Shown here one piece after another: positions 56,961 to 63,928 of a DNA stretch of 64,000 nt. Positions within the stretch are counted from its first letter, which is position 1. Each line of letters opens with the position of its first letter. The position numbers and the translations under genes were made by a program. The stretch comes from Aliiroseovarius sp. Z3. GTDB lineage: Bacteria; Pseudomonadota; Alphaproteobacteria; Rhodobacterales; Rhodobacteraceae. A model generated the notes under the pieces. That model searched no databases and was not told the origin of the DNA. It saw nothing but the letters and a program-made list of their open reading frames with translations. The stretch is from NCBI RefSeq assembly GCF_029105185.1, contig NZ_JAFMZK010000005.1:234321-298320 (forward strand), in the 5' to 3' direction.

Positions 56961-57050
56961 GGAGACGTGGCCGAGTGGTCGAAGGCGCTCCCCTGCTAAG
57001 GGAGTAGGCGGGAAACCGTCTCGAGGGTTCGAATCCCTTCGTCTCCGCCA
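56961..57050 (+). tRNA. tRNA-Ser (anticodon GCU), integration target
   Basis: A 90-base type II tRNA. Acceptor GGAGACG/CGTCTCC, discriminator G, encoded CCA at 57048-57050. The anticodon loop CTGCTAA has anticodon GCT (reads AGC/AGU serine). A long variable arm and the T loop GGTTCGAATCC are present. The integrase of the mobile element begins 147 bases downstream in the same direction, the usual layout for a tRNA-integrated element; the tRNA itself is intact. Confidence 0.97.
57027..57050 (+). other. Putative attachment site (attL) at the tRNA-Ser 3' end
   Basis: The 3' end of tRNA-Ser is the expected crossover region for the adjacent tyrosine integrase. The repeat copy (attR) is not in the window, so the exact core cannot be set; the T-loop-to-CCA part is marked. 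Between it and the integrase lies a 7-bp inverted repeat CGGTTTA/TAAACCG (57082-57088 and 57094-57100), a possible integrase arm site or hairpin. Confidence 0.4.
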
Positions 57051-57197
57051 CCCACCATTTTCATTGATCTGCACAGAGCAGCGGTTTAGCGTATAAACCG
57101 TTGATAAAACGCACCCATTAGCATTGATTTGCTGTTTTCAGTTTTCTTCGATTGCATTGGGTTCTGTTCATTTCGTGGTATGAAAGGTGGTATCTTC

Positions 57198-58379
57198 ATG
57201 GCCTATCTGGCGGGGAAATTGACCAAGAATCTCGTTCGAACGCTCGGATCAGGCCGGCATGGTGATGGTAACGGGCTGTATCTTGTTGTCGACCCGTCCG
57301 GTGCAAGACGTTGGATTGTACGTGTCACGGTTAAAGGGCAGCGGAATCGCCAGGGAAAGCCTTTGCGTACAGATTTCGGCCTCGGTGGCGCGGATGTGGT
57401 GACACTCAATGTCGCACGAGAGCGGGCCTTGGAGTATCGCCGCCTAGCCAAGCAAGGGTTGAATCCGAAATACCACCGTGATCAGGACGTGCCGTGTTTC
57501 GAAGAGGTCGCTCGGCAAGTCCATATTGAACGGCTGCCCACCTGGAAGAACCCGAAGCACGGGCAACAGTGGATCAACACGCTTGCCGACTATGCCTTCC
57601 CCAAGATCGGCCGGATGCCAGTTTCGGATATCGACCAACCGGAAATCTTGCAGGTGCTGTCTCCAATTTGGACCGAGAAGCATGAAACTGCGCGCAGGGT
57701 GGCGCAGCGGATGAAGGCAGTACTCGATGTGGCGCGATCACGGGGCTATCGCGAAGGGGAAAACCCCGTGACGGTGGTGATGGATGCACGTGTGCTGCCG
57801 CGCGTGAAGGTGAAGGTGAAACACCACAACGCGATGCGCTGGCAGGATGTGCCTGCATTCTATGCCCAACTGTCCGAGCAAAAGGGCACGGCCGCCCGTG
57901 CGTTGATGTTCACATGTCTGACGGCTTGTCGGACCGGTGAGATTTTGCACGCTTCGTGGGACGAATTCAGTTTTGATGATCTGCTGTGGATCATCCCACC
58001 GGAACGGACGAAAACCGGGGCTGAACATCGAGTGCCGCTTACCGCTCAAATGCTTGAGGTACTCGAACCGCTGACGGCGTTGCGATCAGAATGCGTTTTT
58101 GAAGGGCAGCGTCGACACAAGCCATTGTCGAACATGTCGATGCTGATGTTGCTTCGACGAATGGGCGTCGAAAACGTCACCGTCCACGGGTTCAGATCTG
58201 CGTTTCGTGATTGGGCATCCGAGAAAGGCGACGCTCCTCGAGAAGTCGCGGAAATGAGTCTTGGACACAAAGTAGGGACCGAAGTCGAGCGGGCTTATGC
58301 GCGCTCTGATCTTCTGGTGCAGCGGAAGATCCTCATGGAAAAATGGTCTTTACACTGTACCCGTGAGGTTAAGCTATGA
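57198..58379 (+). CDS. Tyrosine-family site-specific integrase
   Basis: A 393-residue phage/ICE-type integrase. An N-terminal arm-binding (DUF4102) domain (LTKNLVRTLGSGRHGDGNG onwards) and core-binding helix region (about 100-190) precede the catalytic domain. Catalytic residues are visible: Arg245 in TACRTGE, His330 and Arg333 in HGFRSAF, His357 in LGHKVG and Tyr367 in RAYARSD. It should insert the element at the tRNA-Ser gene. The start at 57198 has an AGGTGG site. The stop overlaps the following gene (ATGA). Confidence 0.94.
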   Translation: MAYLAGKLTKNLVRTLGSGRHGDGNGLYLVVDPSGARRWIVRVTVKGQRNRQGKPLRTDFGLGGADVVTLNVARERALEYRRLAKQGLNPKYHRDQDVPCFEEVARQVHIERLPTWKNPKHGQQWINTLADYAFPKIGRMPVSDIDQPEILQVLSPIWTEKHETARRVAQRMKAVLDVARSRGYREGENPVTVVMDARVLPRVKVKVKHHNAMRWQDVPAFYAQLSEQKGTAARALMFTCLTACRTGEILHASWDEFSFDDLLWIIPPERTKTGAEHRVPLTAQMLEVLEPLTALRSECVFEGQRRHKPLSNMSMLMLLRRMGVENVTVHGFRSAFRDWASEKGDAPREVAEMSLGHKVGTEVERAYARSDLLVQRKILMEKWSLHCTREVKL

Positions 58380-59083
58380 AGCAAATCCTCGTTGCACGTA
58401 CTTCCCAATTTGAGTTCGTATCTGAATGTGAAGCTCGGTGGCTAGCAGTCAAAACCCTCCTAATTGCGACCCGTTATCGCCTGACTTTTAATGATCTTAT
58501 GCTTGGGGCTCTCGGGAATGAGGTTTCGCATTGGACAAGGGATAATTTAACTCGGATGACACCAGTTGCCAAACTCGGCTATCAGACGATTGCCACTGCA
58601 CTAGATCCAAAACGGATCGAATTCCTAAAAGCGGAAAGTCACTGGCCAAAAATTTGTGGAGATGAGCTGTTTCCTCTTGGGATAGCTCTGGAGTTCATGC
58701 TGAAGGGGCATGGCAAAGCGCATTCGATCCAGAAGGCTATCAACACTTTCCGTTTAAAGCGAGCTGACATGTCGGAACTCCGCAAGAACTGCGCCTCCAG
58801 TTTGCCAGACACAGCAGCGCTGCCATCCGCCTACAGGCATCTGTCTACGGATACCTTTGAAAAGCGGTTTAAGTCTTATGAAACCGTGCTGCCCTACGTG
58901 TATATTTACTATCGTCGCTTTGATCACCAAGCTTGGGCGGCACATCTCCCTCCGTCCCAGAATCCCCTTATTTCACCTGGGGATTTTCCAGAGTTTGCCA
59001 ACTACATGTGGGACCGACTGCTTGCTAAACGCACGATCAGAATGCGCCCACCTTCACAACCAATACTTCTTGATTTTCAATAG
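58376..59083 (+). CDS. Hypothetical protein overlapping the integrase
   Basis: A 235-residue soluble, mostly helical protein whose ATG overlaps the integrase stop in an ATGA, so it is translated in step with it. No signal peptide, membrane helix or family motif that I recognise. Codon use is A/T-richer than the chromosomal genes on the left, as in the rest of the element. Coupling to the integrase suggests a role in recombination or regulation of the element, but this is a guess from context. Confidence 0.65.
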   Translation: MKQILVARTSQFEFVSECEARWLAVKTLLIATRYRLTFNDLMLGALGNEVSHWTRDNLTRMTPVAKLGYQTIATALDPKRIEFLKAESHWPKICGDELFPLGIALEFMLKGHGKAHSIQKAINTFRLKRADMSELRKNCASSLPDTAALPSAYRHLSTDTFEKRFKSYETVLPYVYIYYRRFDHQAWAAHLPPSQNPLISPGDFPEFANYMWDRLLAKRTIRMRPPSQPILLDFQ

Positions 59084-59089
59084 GTTATT

Positions 59090-59110
59090 ATCCGGATTTG
59101 CGATCCGGAT
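59090..59110. promoter_or_regulatory. Paired ATCCGGAT palindromes before the HTH gene
   Basis: Two copies of the self-complementary ATCCGGAT (59090-59097 and 59103-59110) 13 bases apart, in the 86-base gap before the excisionase-like gene. They can pair with each other or act as two half-sites of one operator. Position suits control of the downstream genes or termination after the upstream pair. Confidence 0.45.
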
Positions 59111-59169
59111 TAAATTGAACCGAACTCTATGAAACCTTTTCCAGAGTAACATAACTGGGAGAAGGTTGA

Positions 59170-59376
59170 ATGATGCAGAAGCAAATCTTTGAAAATGAAC
59201 GCATCTACGATGATACCGATCCAGAGTTGGATCTGATTGCATCGAGAAACAAGCGGGCGCAATGGCGCCATCGTCGGGTTGGGCCGGCTTTCGTAAAGTT
59301 TGGGCGACGGGTCAAATACTTGGGCACTGACTTGAACGCATTTGTCGAAGAAAACCGCGTTTCTCCGGCTGGCTGA
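59170..59376 (+). CDS. AlpA/excisionase-like HTH protein
   Basis: A 68-residue protein with the sequence pattern of MerR-like excisionase/AlpA proteins: RNKRAQWRHRRVGPAFVKFG followed by RRVKYLGTDLNAFVEE, where the strand ending in GRRVKY and the downstream helix are typical. The N-terminal helix of the fold is short. Such proteins bind the attachment region and aid excision or act as activators on integrated elements. ATG at 59170 or 59173. The following gene starts 10 bases after its stop. Confidence 0.7.
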   Translation: MMQKQIFENERIYDDTDPELDLIASRNKRAQWRHRRVGPAFVKFGRRVKYLGTDLNAFVEENRVSPAG

Positions 59377-59386
59377 GGTCAAAATC

Positions 59387-60238
59387 ATGAGTTGGAAAGT
59401 CGCAAACCTTTGTGCGGTTAGAAAATTCGGCAGCCCCGTGCGTAAGCAAATCATCATGCTTCTAGCCGATAAGGCGAGTGATGATGGTTCGGGAATTTAT
59501 TGCTCCAAAGGGTACATCCGACGGCACACCGAGCTTGGTGAAAGCACCGTCAAAAGAACCGTTGGCGAACTAGTGAAGGAGGGTCTTTTGGTCGAGACTG
59601 GCCAAAGGCGCCGTTGCAAGAATGGTTACACGGTCATCTATCGTTTAGACCTCGCTCGGATTGGCAATTTGGAGCCTATCGCGGAACCACCGGATGATAC
59701 TCCAGATTTGAGGGGGGCCACAGAGGACGGGGTTCCGTGTGAACCTAGTACTGGGCCCTCTCCGGACCCGGTACCCCGCCCAGAGCGGACCCCAAACCAC
59801 CCTAAAACAATCCAAGAACCACCTACACGCGCAAGGGACATCGACGAAGTCTGGGATGCTTTTCCTGTGGATCGCCGTCGTAACAAGGGGGTTACTCTCA
59901 AAGAGGCAGCATCGGCTGTCGAAGAAGGCTACGAAGTGAGCGAATTGATCGCCGCCGTCGAGATTTATGCGAGAGAAAGCGCAGGCTTCACGAGGTCCAA
60001 GGTCAGTTTTTCAGACAACTGGTTCCGGCAGAGAAAATGGGTGCAGCGCGTGGAACAATTGCGAGCGGAAAAAGAGGAAGAAATGGCGAGAGCCGATCGC
60101 CACTATGAACAAATTGCTAAATGGGTGAAGGAGCGCAGTTGGATGTGCGCGCATGTTACCGAGAGGCAGGCCAAAGAGGCCATTAGTCGTGGCTATCTAT
60201 CGCTTGAAGAGGCGCGTTCGGCAGGAGTTTTACGATGA
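59387..60238 (+). CDS. Winged-helix (replication-initiation-like) protein
   Basis: A 283-residue protein. The first 90 residues form an HTH/winged-helix region (SPVRKQIIMLLADKASDDGS, then GYIRRHTELGESTVKRTVGELVKEGLL) like those of phage/plasmid replication or primary-regulator proteins. A Pro-rich linker (about 110-160: PPDDTPDLRG, PSPDPVPRPERTPNHP) follows, and the C-terminal part is rich in charged helices. It may initiate replication of the excised element or regulate its genes; no catalytic motif is seen. ATG at 59387 has a GAGG site. Confidence 0.65.
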   Translation: MSWKVANLCAVRKFGSPVRKQIIMLLADKASDDGSGIYCSKGYIRRHTELGESTVKRTVGELVKEGLLVETGQRRRCKNGYTVIYRLDLARIGNLEPIAEPPDDTPDLRGATEDGVPCEPSTGPSPDPVPRPERTPNHPKTIQEPPTRARDIDEVWDAFPVDRRRNKGVTLKEAASAVEEGYEVSELIAAVEIYARESAGFTRSKVSFSDNWFRQRKWVQRVEQLRAEKEEEMARADRHYEQIAKWVKERSWMCAHVTERQAKEAISRGYLSLEEARSAGVLR

Positions 60239-60729
60239 AATGCCTACCCTTTGCGGCTTTGTTGCTGCTGGTGACAACCCACCAAGTTGCAGCTGAACGG
60301 TTGGCGAGCCTTTCCGAACCAGAGTTGAAAACTGCCGTGCGAGATGCGATTGAAGCCGGTGATCAAGAAAACCTGATGGCTGCGATGAAAGAGATCCGCC
60401 GTCGCAGAATGTGGGTGTTCCAGCCAACGGCATCGACATGCAGCATGTTCGTGCCGGACTTACCAGTTTTCTCCCAGCATTTTGCGAACCGGATGCACAT
60501 CGAACAAGCTTATAAGATCGCCGCGCAAAAGCGCTTTCTTGAGGAAGGCAGCTGTTCTTGCATGTTCGATTGGCCTTTCTCCGACTTCGTTATCGGGCAT
60601 TTGGGAAAATCGCCTAACGAGCTTACGCAGGATGATGTTATTCAGCTACGCGATTGGAGATCTCAAGAGCTCTCAGACATTCTCGGCCGCTATACCGAGT
60701 TCCGAAACGCAAACTGCCAAGGAGATTGA
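60235..60729 (+). CDS. Secreted/periplasmic protein with conserved-type cysteines
   Basis: A 164-residue protein with a clear signal peptide (LPFAALLLLVTTHQVAA-E) and four cysteines in the mature part, two of them in SCSC, which could form disulfides. It overlaps the previous gene by four bases (ATGA) and is followed 2 bases later by the VirB6-like gene, so it belongs to the same transcript. I do not recognise its family. The placement next to a VirB6/TrbL protein suggests a periplasmic partner of that protein, in the way VirB5 or Trb periplasmic subunits sit beside VirB6. Confidence 0.6.
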   Translation: MKCLPFAALLLLVTTHQVAAERLASLSEPELKTAVRDAIEAGDQENLMAAMKEIRRRRMWVFQPTASTCSMFVPDLPVFSQHFANRMHIEQAYKIAAQKRFLEEGSCSCMFDWPFSDFVIGHLGKSPNELTQDDVIQLRDWRSQELSDILGRYTEFRNANCQGD

Positions 60730-60731
60730 TT

Positions 60732-61736
60732 GTGGACTACATTGCATCCCTCATGGCGTTTGTTGACACGGTCGTCGCTTCAGTCGGTCAAAGCGCCTAC
60801 GATCAAGTGGGCGCGGCGCTGATGCCTGCCTTCCAGCTTTCAGCGGTTCTTGTCATCGCGATCCTCGGAATAAATCTGATGATCCAGGCGGTTCCGATGT
60901 CTTTGGCAAATGGCGTGAATCTGATCGTCCGCCTCTCGGTGGTCATGGTGTTCCTGCCTTCTTGGGCGAATTTTTCGCTGGTCTACATGGCTTTGACGCA
61001 GGCACCGGAACAAATCGGCGGTGTGGTGCTCTCAACGCTCGGGTATAGTCAGGATATTGCCGGTCTCTATCCGGAACTGGATCGCCTCCTTCAGGAAAGC
61101 CTCGATCTTGGGCAGGCCGTGGTTGATGGCAGCGGGTACATTTCTGGTGCACTCGCTAGCATCGCTATCGTGGGCGTGACGATGATCACGCTGGTAGTGG
61201 CCGTCGGGATACTGATCATCGCCAAGACAGTTCTTGCAGTCATGATCGTGGTCGCGCCGGTCGCAATCGCTGCCACCTTGTTCAAGCAATCGGCACCACT
61301 TTTCGAGGGGTGGATTAAGGTCTCGCTGGGGGCTGCGATGGTATCGTTGTTGGTCGCCGCCGCGTTGGGGGTTGTGATCGCTTTCGAAAATCAACTTTCG
61401 CCAGGCAATAGCGAAAATGTGGCAGCTATCGGAGATGCGCTCGGGTTTGTGTTCGCCATGGGGCTTGGGCTGCTATTGCTTCGCCAGGTGCCGGGATGGG
61501 CCGAAGCACTGGCCCAAACGCGCATTGAGATCGGAGCCGTCGCCCGCAATGCTGAGCGTATGGGCACCGGAGCAGCGAGACTCAGCTCTGGTGCGGTTCG
61601 GGATGTAGGGGCTGGTATGAGGGGAGCAGCGGAAGCGGGAATTGGCCGAGAACTACCGCAGGCGTCTTCAGCCGCGCGGCAAGTCGGCTACAATACCGTG
61701 GATAAGGTGCGGTATCTCGCGTCACGAATGAGGTAG
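60732..61736 (+). CDS. VirB6/TrbL-like polytopic membrane protein
   Basis: A 334-residue inner-membrane protein of the TrbL/VirB6 type IV secretion family. It begins MDYIASLMAFVDTVVASVG (GTG start, with an AAGGAG site), has about six to seven hydrophobic helices, a central periplasmic loop, and a charged C-terminal tail with Gly/Ala/Arg-rich repeats (ARLSSGAVRDVGAGMRGAAE). VirB6 proteins line the entry into the type IV channel. No VirB4, VirB8-VirB11 or coupling protein gene is in the window. The ATG-type start 26 codons earlier in the frame is rejected because it overlaps the previous gene. Confidence 0.75.
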   Translation: MDYIASLMAFVDTVVASVGQSAYDQVGAALMPAFQLSAVLVIAILGINLMIQAVPMSLANGVNLIVRLSVVMVFLPSWANFSLVYMALTQAPEQIGGVVLSTLGYSQDIAGLYPELDRLLQESLDLGQAVVDGSGYISGALASIAIVGVTMITLVVAVGILIIAKTVLAVMIVVAPVAIAATLFKQSAPLFEGWIKVSLGAAMVSLLVAAALGVVIAFENQLSPGNSENVAAIGDALGFVFAMGLGLLLLRQVPGWAEALAQTRIEIGAVARNAERMGTGAARLSSGAVRDVGAGMRGAAEAGIGRELPQASSAARQVGYNTVDKVRYLASRMR

Positions 61737-61741
61737 TGATC

Positions 61742-62146
61742 ATGAGTTGGAAAGTTGTGTTGGCGGCAGTGAATGATCAGCTCGAGATACTCGATTTTTC
61801 ACGCTCTCCTTGGGCGATTTTAATAGCTGCCATCATTGCCGTCGCCGTGGGTTTTGCATTTTCGGCCATTCAAGGGATATCGATCTTCGAAGATGGTGAG
61901 GCATACGTCAAAGCTTCGGTGAAAGTTGCCGTCGTTCTCGCTTTCGTGTTTGCGCCCATAGCGTTTTTTCGCGTCGTCTGCAGCGGTATTGTTCCGTCGG
62001 ATTCTGAATTGACGAGTGCATATGAGGACGAGCAGGCGCATAGATTTGTTCGAAAGTACGCAGCCGCGGAGCTGAGTGAGCGAGCCGCCTCCAGAGACGC
62101 AAATGGATGGGCGGAAATCTGGCGAGGACGGGCAGAACATCTTTGA
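61742..62146 (+). CDS. Small two-helix membrane protein
   Basis: A 134-residue protein with two hydrophobic helices (ILIAAIIAVAVGFAFSAI and VAVVLAFVFAPIAFFRVV) and a charged C-terminal tail. ATG at 61742 has GAGG eight bases upstream; a GTG two codons earlier overlaps the VirB6 stop. The first 17 bases around this start (ATCATGAGTTGGAAAGT) are identical to those at the winged-helix gene start at 59384. It directly follows the VirB6-like gene and probably belongs to the same membrane assembly. Confidence 0.6.
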   Translation: MSWKVVLAAVNDQLEILDFSRSPWAILIAAIIAVAVGFAFSAIQGISIFEDGEAYVKASVKVAVVLAFVFAPIAFFRVVCSGIVPSDSELTSAYEDEQAHRFVRKYAAAELSERAASRDANGWAEIWRGRAEHL

Positions 62147-62204
62147 TGTTTACAATCAAAGATTGCAGGCAGCGGCAAGTTTTTAGGCAAGGAGCAGCAC
62201 TAGC

Positions 62205-62408
62205 ATGACGAAGCGTGAGGGCAGTATGACCAATGATCAATGCAAAGCAGATTTGGGCAGCATCCAAGCCAAACAGCGCAAACTCCTGCGAGACCAACAA
62301 ATGCGTGGAATACCTCTTATCCAGCGCCGTTCAGATGGCGTTTGGGTGCGGCGCAGCCATGATGGCAGAGAGATGGAGCTTTCATACTCGGACCGCGATG
62401 AAGAGTGA
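62205..62408 (+). CDS. Small hypothetical protein
   Basis: A 67-residue charged protein (MTKREGSMTNDQCKADLG onwards) with an AAGGAG site 10 bases before ATG. An alternative start at 62226 is possible. No recognised family. It precedes the repeat region that leads to the relaxase. Confidence 0.5.
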   Translation: MTKREGSMTNDQCKADLGSIQAKQRKLLRDQQMRGIPLIQRRSDGVWVRRSHDGREMELSYSDRDEE

Positions 62409-62490
62409 ACCAACCTGATGATCTGGGCCGTTTGATGTTTGAATTTCTGGATCTTCTTGACACCTCAGGATGTCAGTAATTGCTTCAAAC

Positions 62491-62554
62491 CGGAAAACCG
62501 GAAAACCGGAAAACCGGAAAACCGGAAAACCGGAAAAGCGGAAAGGCGGAAAGA
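62491..62554. repeat. 8-bp tandem repeats (CGGAAAAC) upstream of the relaxase
   Basis: Eight consecutive 8-bp units: five copies of CGGAAAAC followed by three degenerate copies (CGGAAAAG, CGGAAAGG, CGGAAAGA). Regular arrays of short units next to a relaxase gene are typical iterons of replication or transfer origins. The period of 8 is not a multiple of 3, so it is unlikely to be coding. Confidence 0.85.
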
Positions 62555-62558
62555 GTGG

Positions 62559-62638
62559 TTTTAAATGTCCAAGTACCCGACCAGATCGGGTCGAACGACA
62601 ATTGCGAAGCAAATTGTCTAGTGAGTGGACATTTAAAA
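62559..62638. other. Candidate origin of transfer (oriT) of the element
   Basis: A perfect 13-bp inverted repeat TTTTAAATGTCCA/TGGACATTTAAAA (62559-62571 and 62626-62638) encloses two hairpins: ACCCGA/TCGGGT (62575-62580 and 62586-62591) and GACAATTGC-gaa-GCAAATTGTC (62597-62618). The second hairpin is followed at once by TAGTGAG (62619-62625), close to the TAGTGTG nick-site motif of MobV oriT sequences such as pMV158, which also stands after a hairpin. The predicted cut lies at 62625/62626. It ends 22 bases before the relaxase gene. The nick site is an inference from recalled motifs. Confidence 0.6.
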
Positions 62639-62660
62639 AATATCGATTGAGGACCTCACT

Positions 62661-63806
62661 ATGAACAATGAAATCGTACCAGAGCTCGAACCACTGAAAT
62701 CCCGCTTCGCTCCAGGTTCATCTGATACGCGTGGGCCAAGAGCCCGTCCGCCGAAGGGTCAAAGGCGGTATGCGATCCTTCGCGTGAAAAAGATCAAGAC
62801 AGCCGGCGATTTGGCGGCGGCGGCGCGTCACAATTTTCGAGAGCGAGATGCCGACAATGCCGACCCGAACCGTAAGGATAGCAATCAGGTTCTTTTGGGA
62901 GCTACTGGATCTGAAGAGATAGCAGAGCTGTGGAATGCTCGGGCACCCGAAAAGGTGCGAAAGAACGCAGTGCGGGCTTTAGAGTATGTGGTAACAGCCT
63001 CGCCAGAAGCGATGGAACGGATTGGGGCCGAGAATTCAAATGCCTATCTCGAACAAGCCCTGGATTGGTTGAAAGAGCGTCACGGCGCGGAAAACATCCT
63101 CTCGGCTGTAATCCACGATGACGAAACGACACCTCACCTTCAGGCCCTGATTATTCCGATCGATCACCGTGGGCGGCTGAATGCACGTGGATTGATCGGA
63201 GGCAAAGGGCAGCTGTCTGCTATGCAGACGGAGTTTGCCACGCGGGTGGGGGCAAACTTCGGACTTGAGCGCGGGTTGGAACGTTCTGGTGCAACCCATC
63301 AAAGCATCAAGAAATACTATGCTCAGTTGGCGGCTTTAGATCAAATTTCCGTTGAACTGCCAGAGCGTTCGGTCGGTGCAGGCTCTGAATTGCCCGAAAA
63401 AGATGAAGATTGGCGTGAGCGTGCTTCTGCTGAGGCGAGCGAAACTCTTCGCCAAACAATCGCGGTCTCGCTGGTCGAACGGCAGGAAATGTCTCGCGAT
63501 ATTGACTATTTGCAGATGCAACTGACGGACGCGCGCAAAGAAGTGCAAGCCAGTCGCGAAGTTGCAGATCGTTCTAGCCTCGGAGTTGCGGCTCTTTGCG
63601 CCCTCGATGGCATTCTCCGCAGTGCGAAGGAGGATCAAGAGGGCCTGATCGACAGGTTTGTCAGTGAGACGAAACGTTCTTGGGGAAAGCTACCGGACGC
63701 AGCCAAAGAAACGATTCAGACGTCTCTTGTTCAGGATTTTTCGCTAGAACCAATAGAATTGGGAAAAAATCGGGAGCAAAAGAGCGAAACAGATTTGGAC
63801 CTTTAA
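62661..63806 (+). CDS. MobV-family relaxase (Pre/Mob type)
   Basis: A 381-residue relaxase of the MobV (plasmid recombination enzyme) family. Motif I is HNFR at 57-60, and the metal-binding HDDETTPH lies at 152-159. The usual third histidine of PHxH is replaced by Gln (HLQ), as in many proteobacterial members. A predicted coiled coil (about 265-300) follows the catalytic domain. It nicks oriT and leads the strand into a recipient during mobilization. The TGAGG site before ATG fits. No coupling protein or replication initiator of the usual type is adjacent. Confidence 0.87.
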   Translation: MNNEIVPELEPLKSRFAPGSSDTRGPRARPPKGQRRYAILRVKKIKTAGDLAAAARHNFRERDADNADPNRKDSNQVLLGATGSEEIAELWNARAPEKVRKNAVRALEYVVTASPEAMERIGAENSNAYLEQALDWLKERHGAENILSAVIHDDETTPHLQALIIPIDHRGRLNARGLIGGKGQLSAMQTEFATRVGANFGLERGLERSGATHQSIKKYYAQLAALDQISVELPERSVGAGSELPEKDEDWRERASAEASETLRQTIAVSLVERQEMSRDIDYLQMQLTDARKEVQASREVADRSSLGVAALCALDGILRSAKEDQEGLIDRFVSETKRSWGKLPDAAKETIQTSLVQDFSLEPIELGKNREQKSETDLDL

Positions 63807-63820
63807 CGTGCATGGCTCAA

Positions 63821-63861
63821 GCTGGCCGAGCGGAGCCCTGCATAGCTCAGGCGAGGCCAGC
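63821..63861. repeat. Inverted repeat after the relaxase gene
   Basis: Perfect 7-bp inverted repeat GCTGGCC/GGCCAGC (63821-63827 and 63855-63861) with a long loop, 14 bases past the relaxase stop. It contains the near-duplicated TGCATGGCTCA (starting at about 63810) and TGCATAGCTCA (63839). Possible terminator or remnant of a repeat; no T run. Confidence 0.4.
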
Positions 63862-63928
63862 TAAAGTCGTCATATGACAGCCGTTACCAGACGAAATTTC
63901 TTGCCTGCCGCGTCAAAATTTGCCGAAA

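Noticed and set aside
60654..60731. An earlier start for the VirB6-like gene
   Set aside because: It would lie inside the preceding secreted-protein gene, has no ribosome site, and the GTG at 60732 has an AAGGAG site at proper distance.
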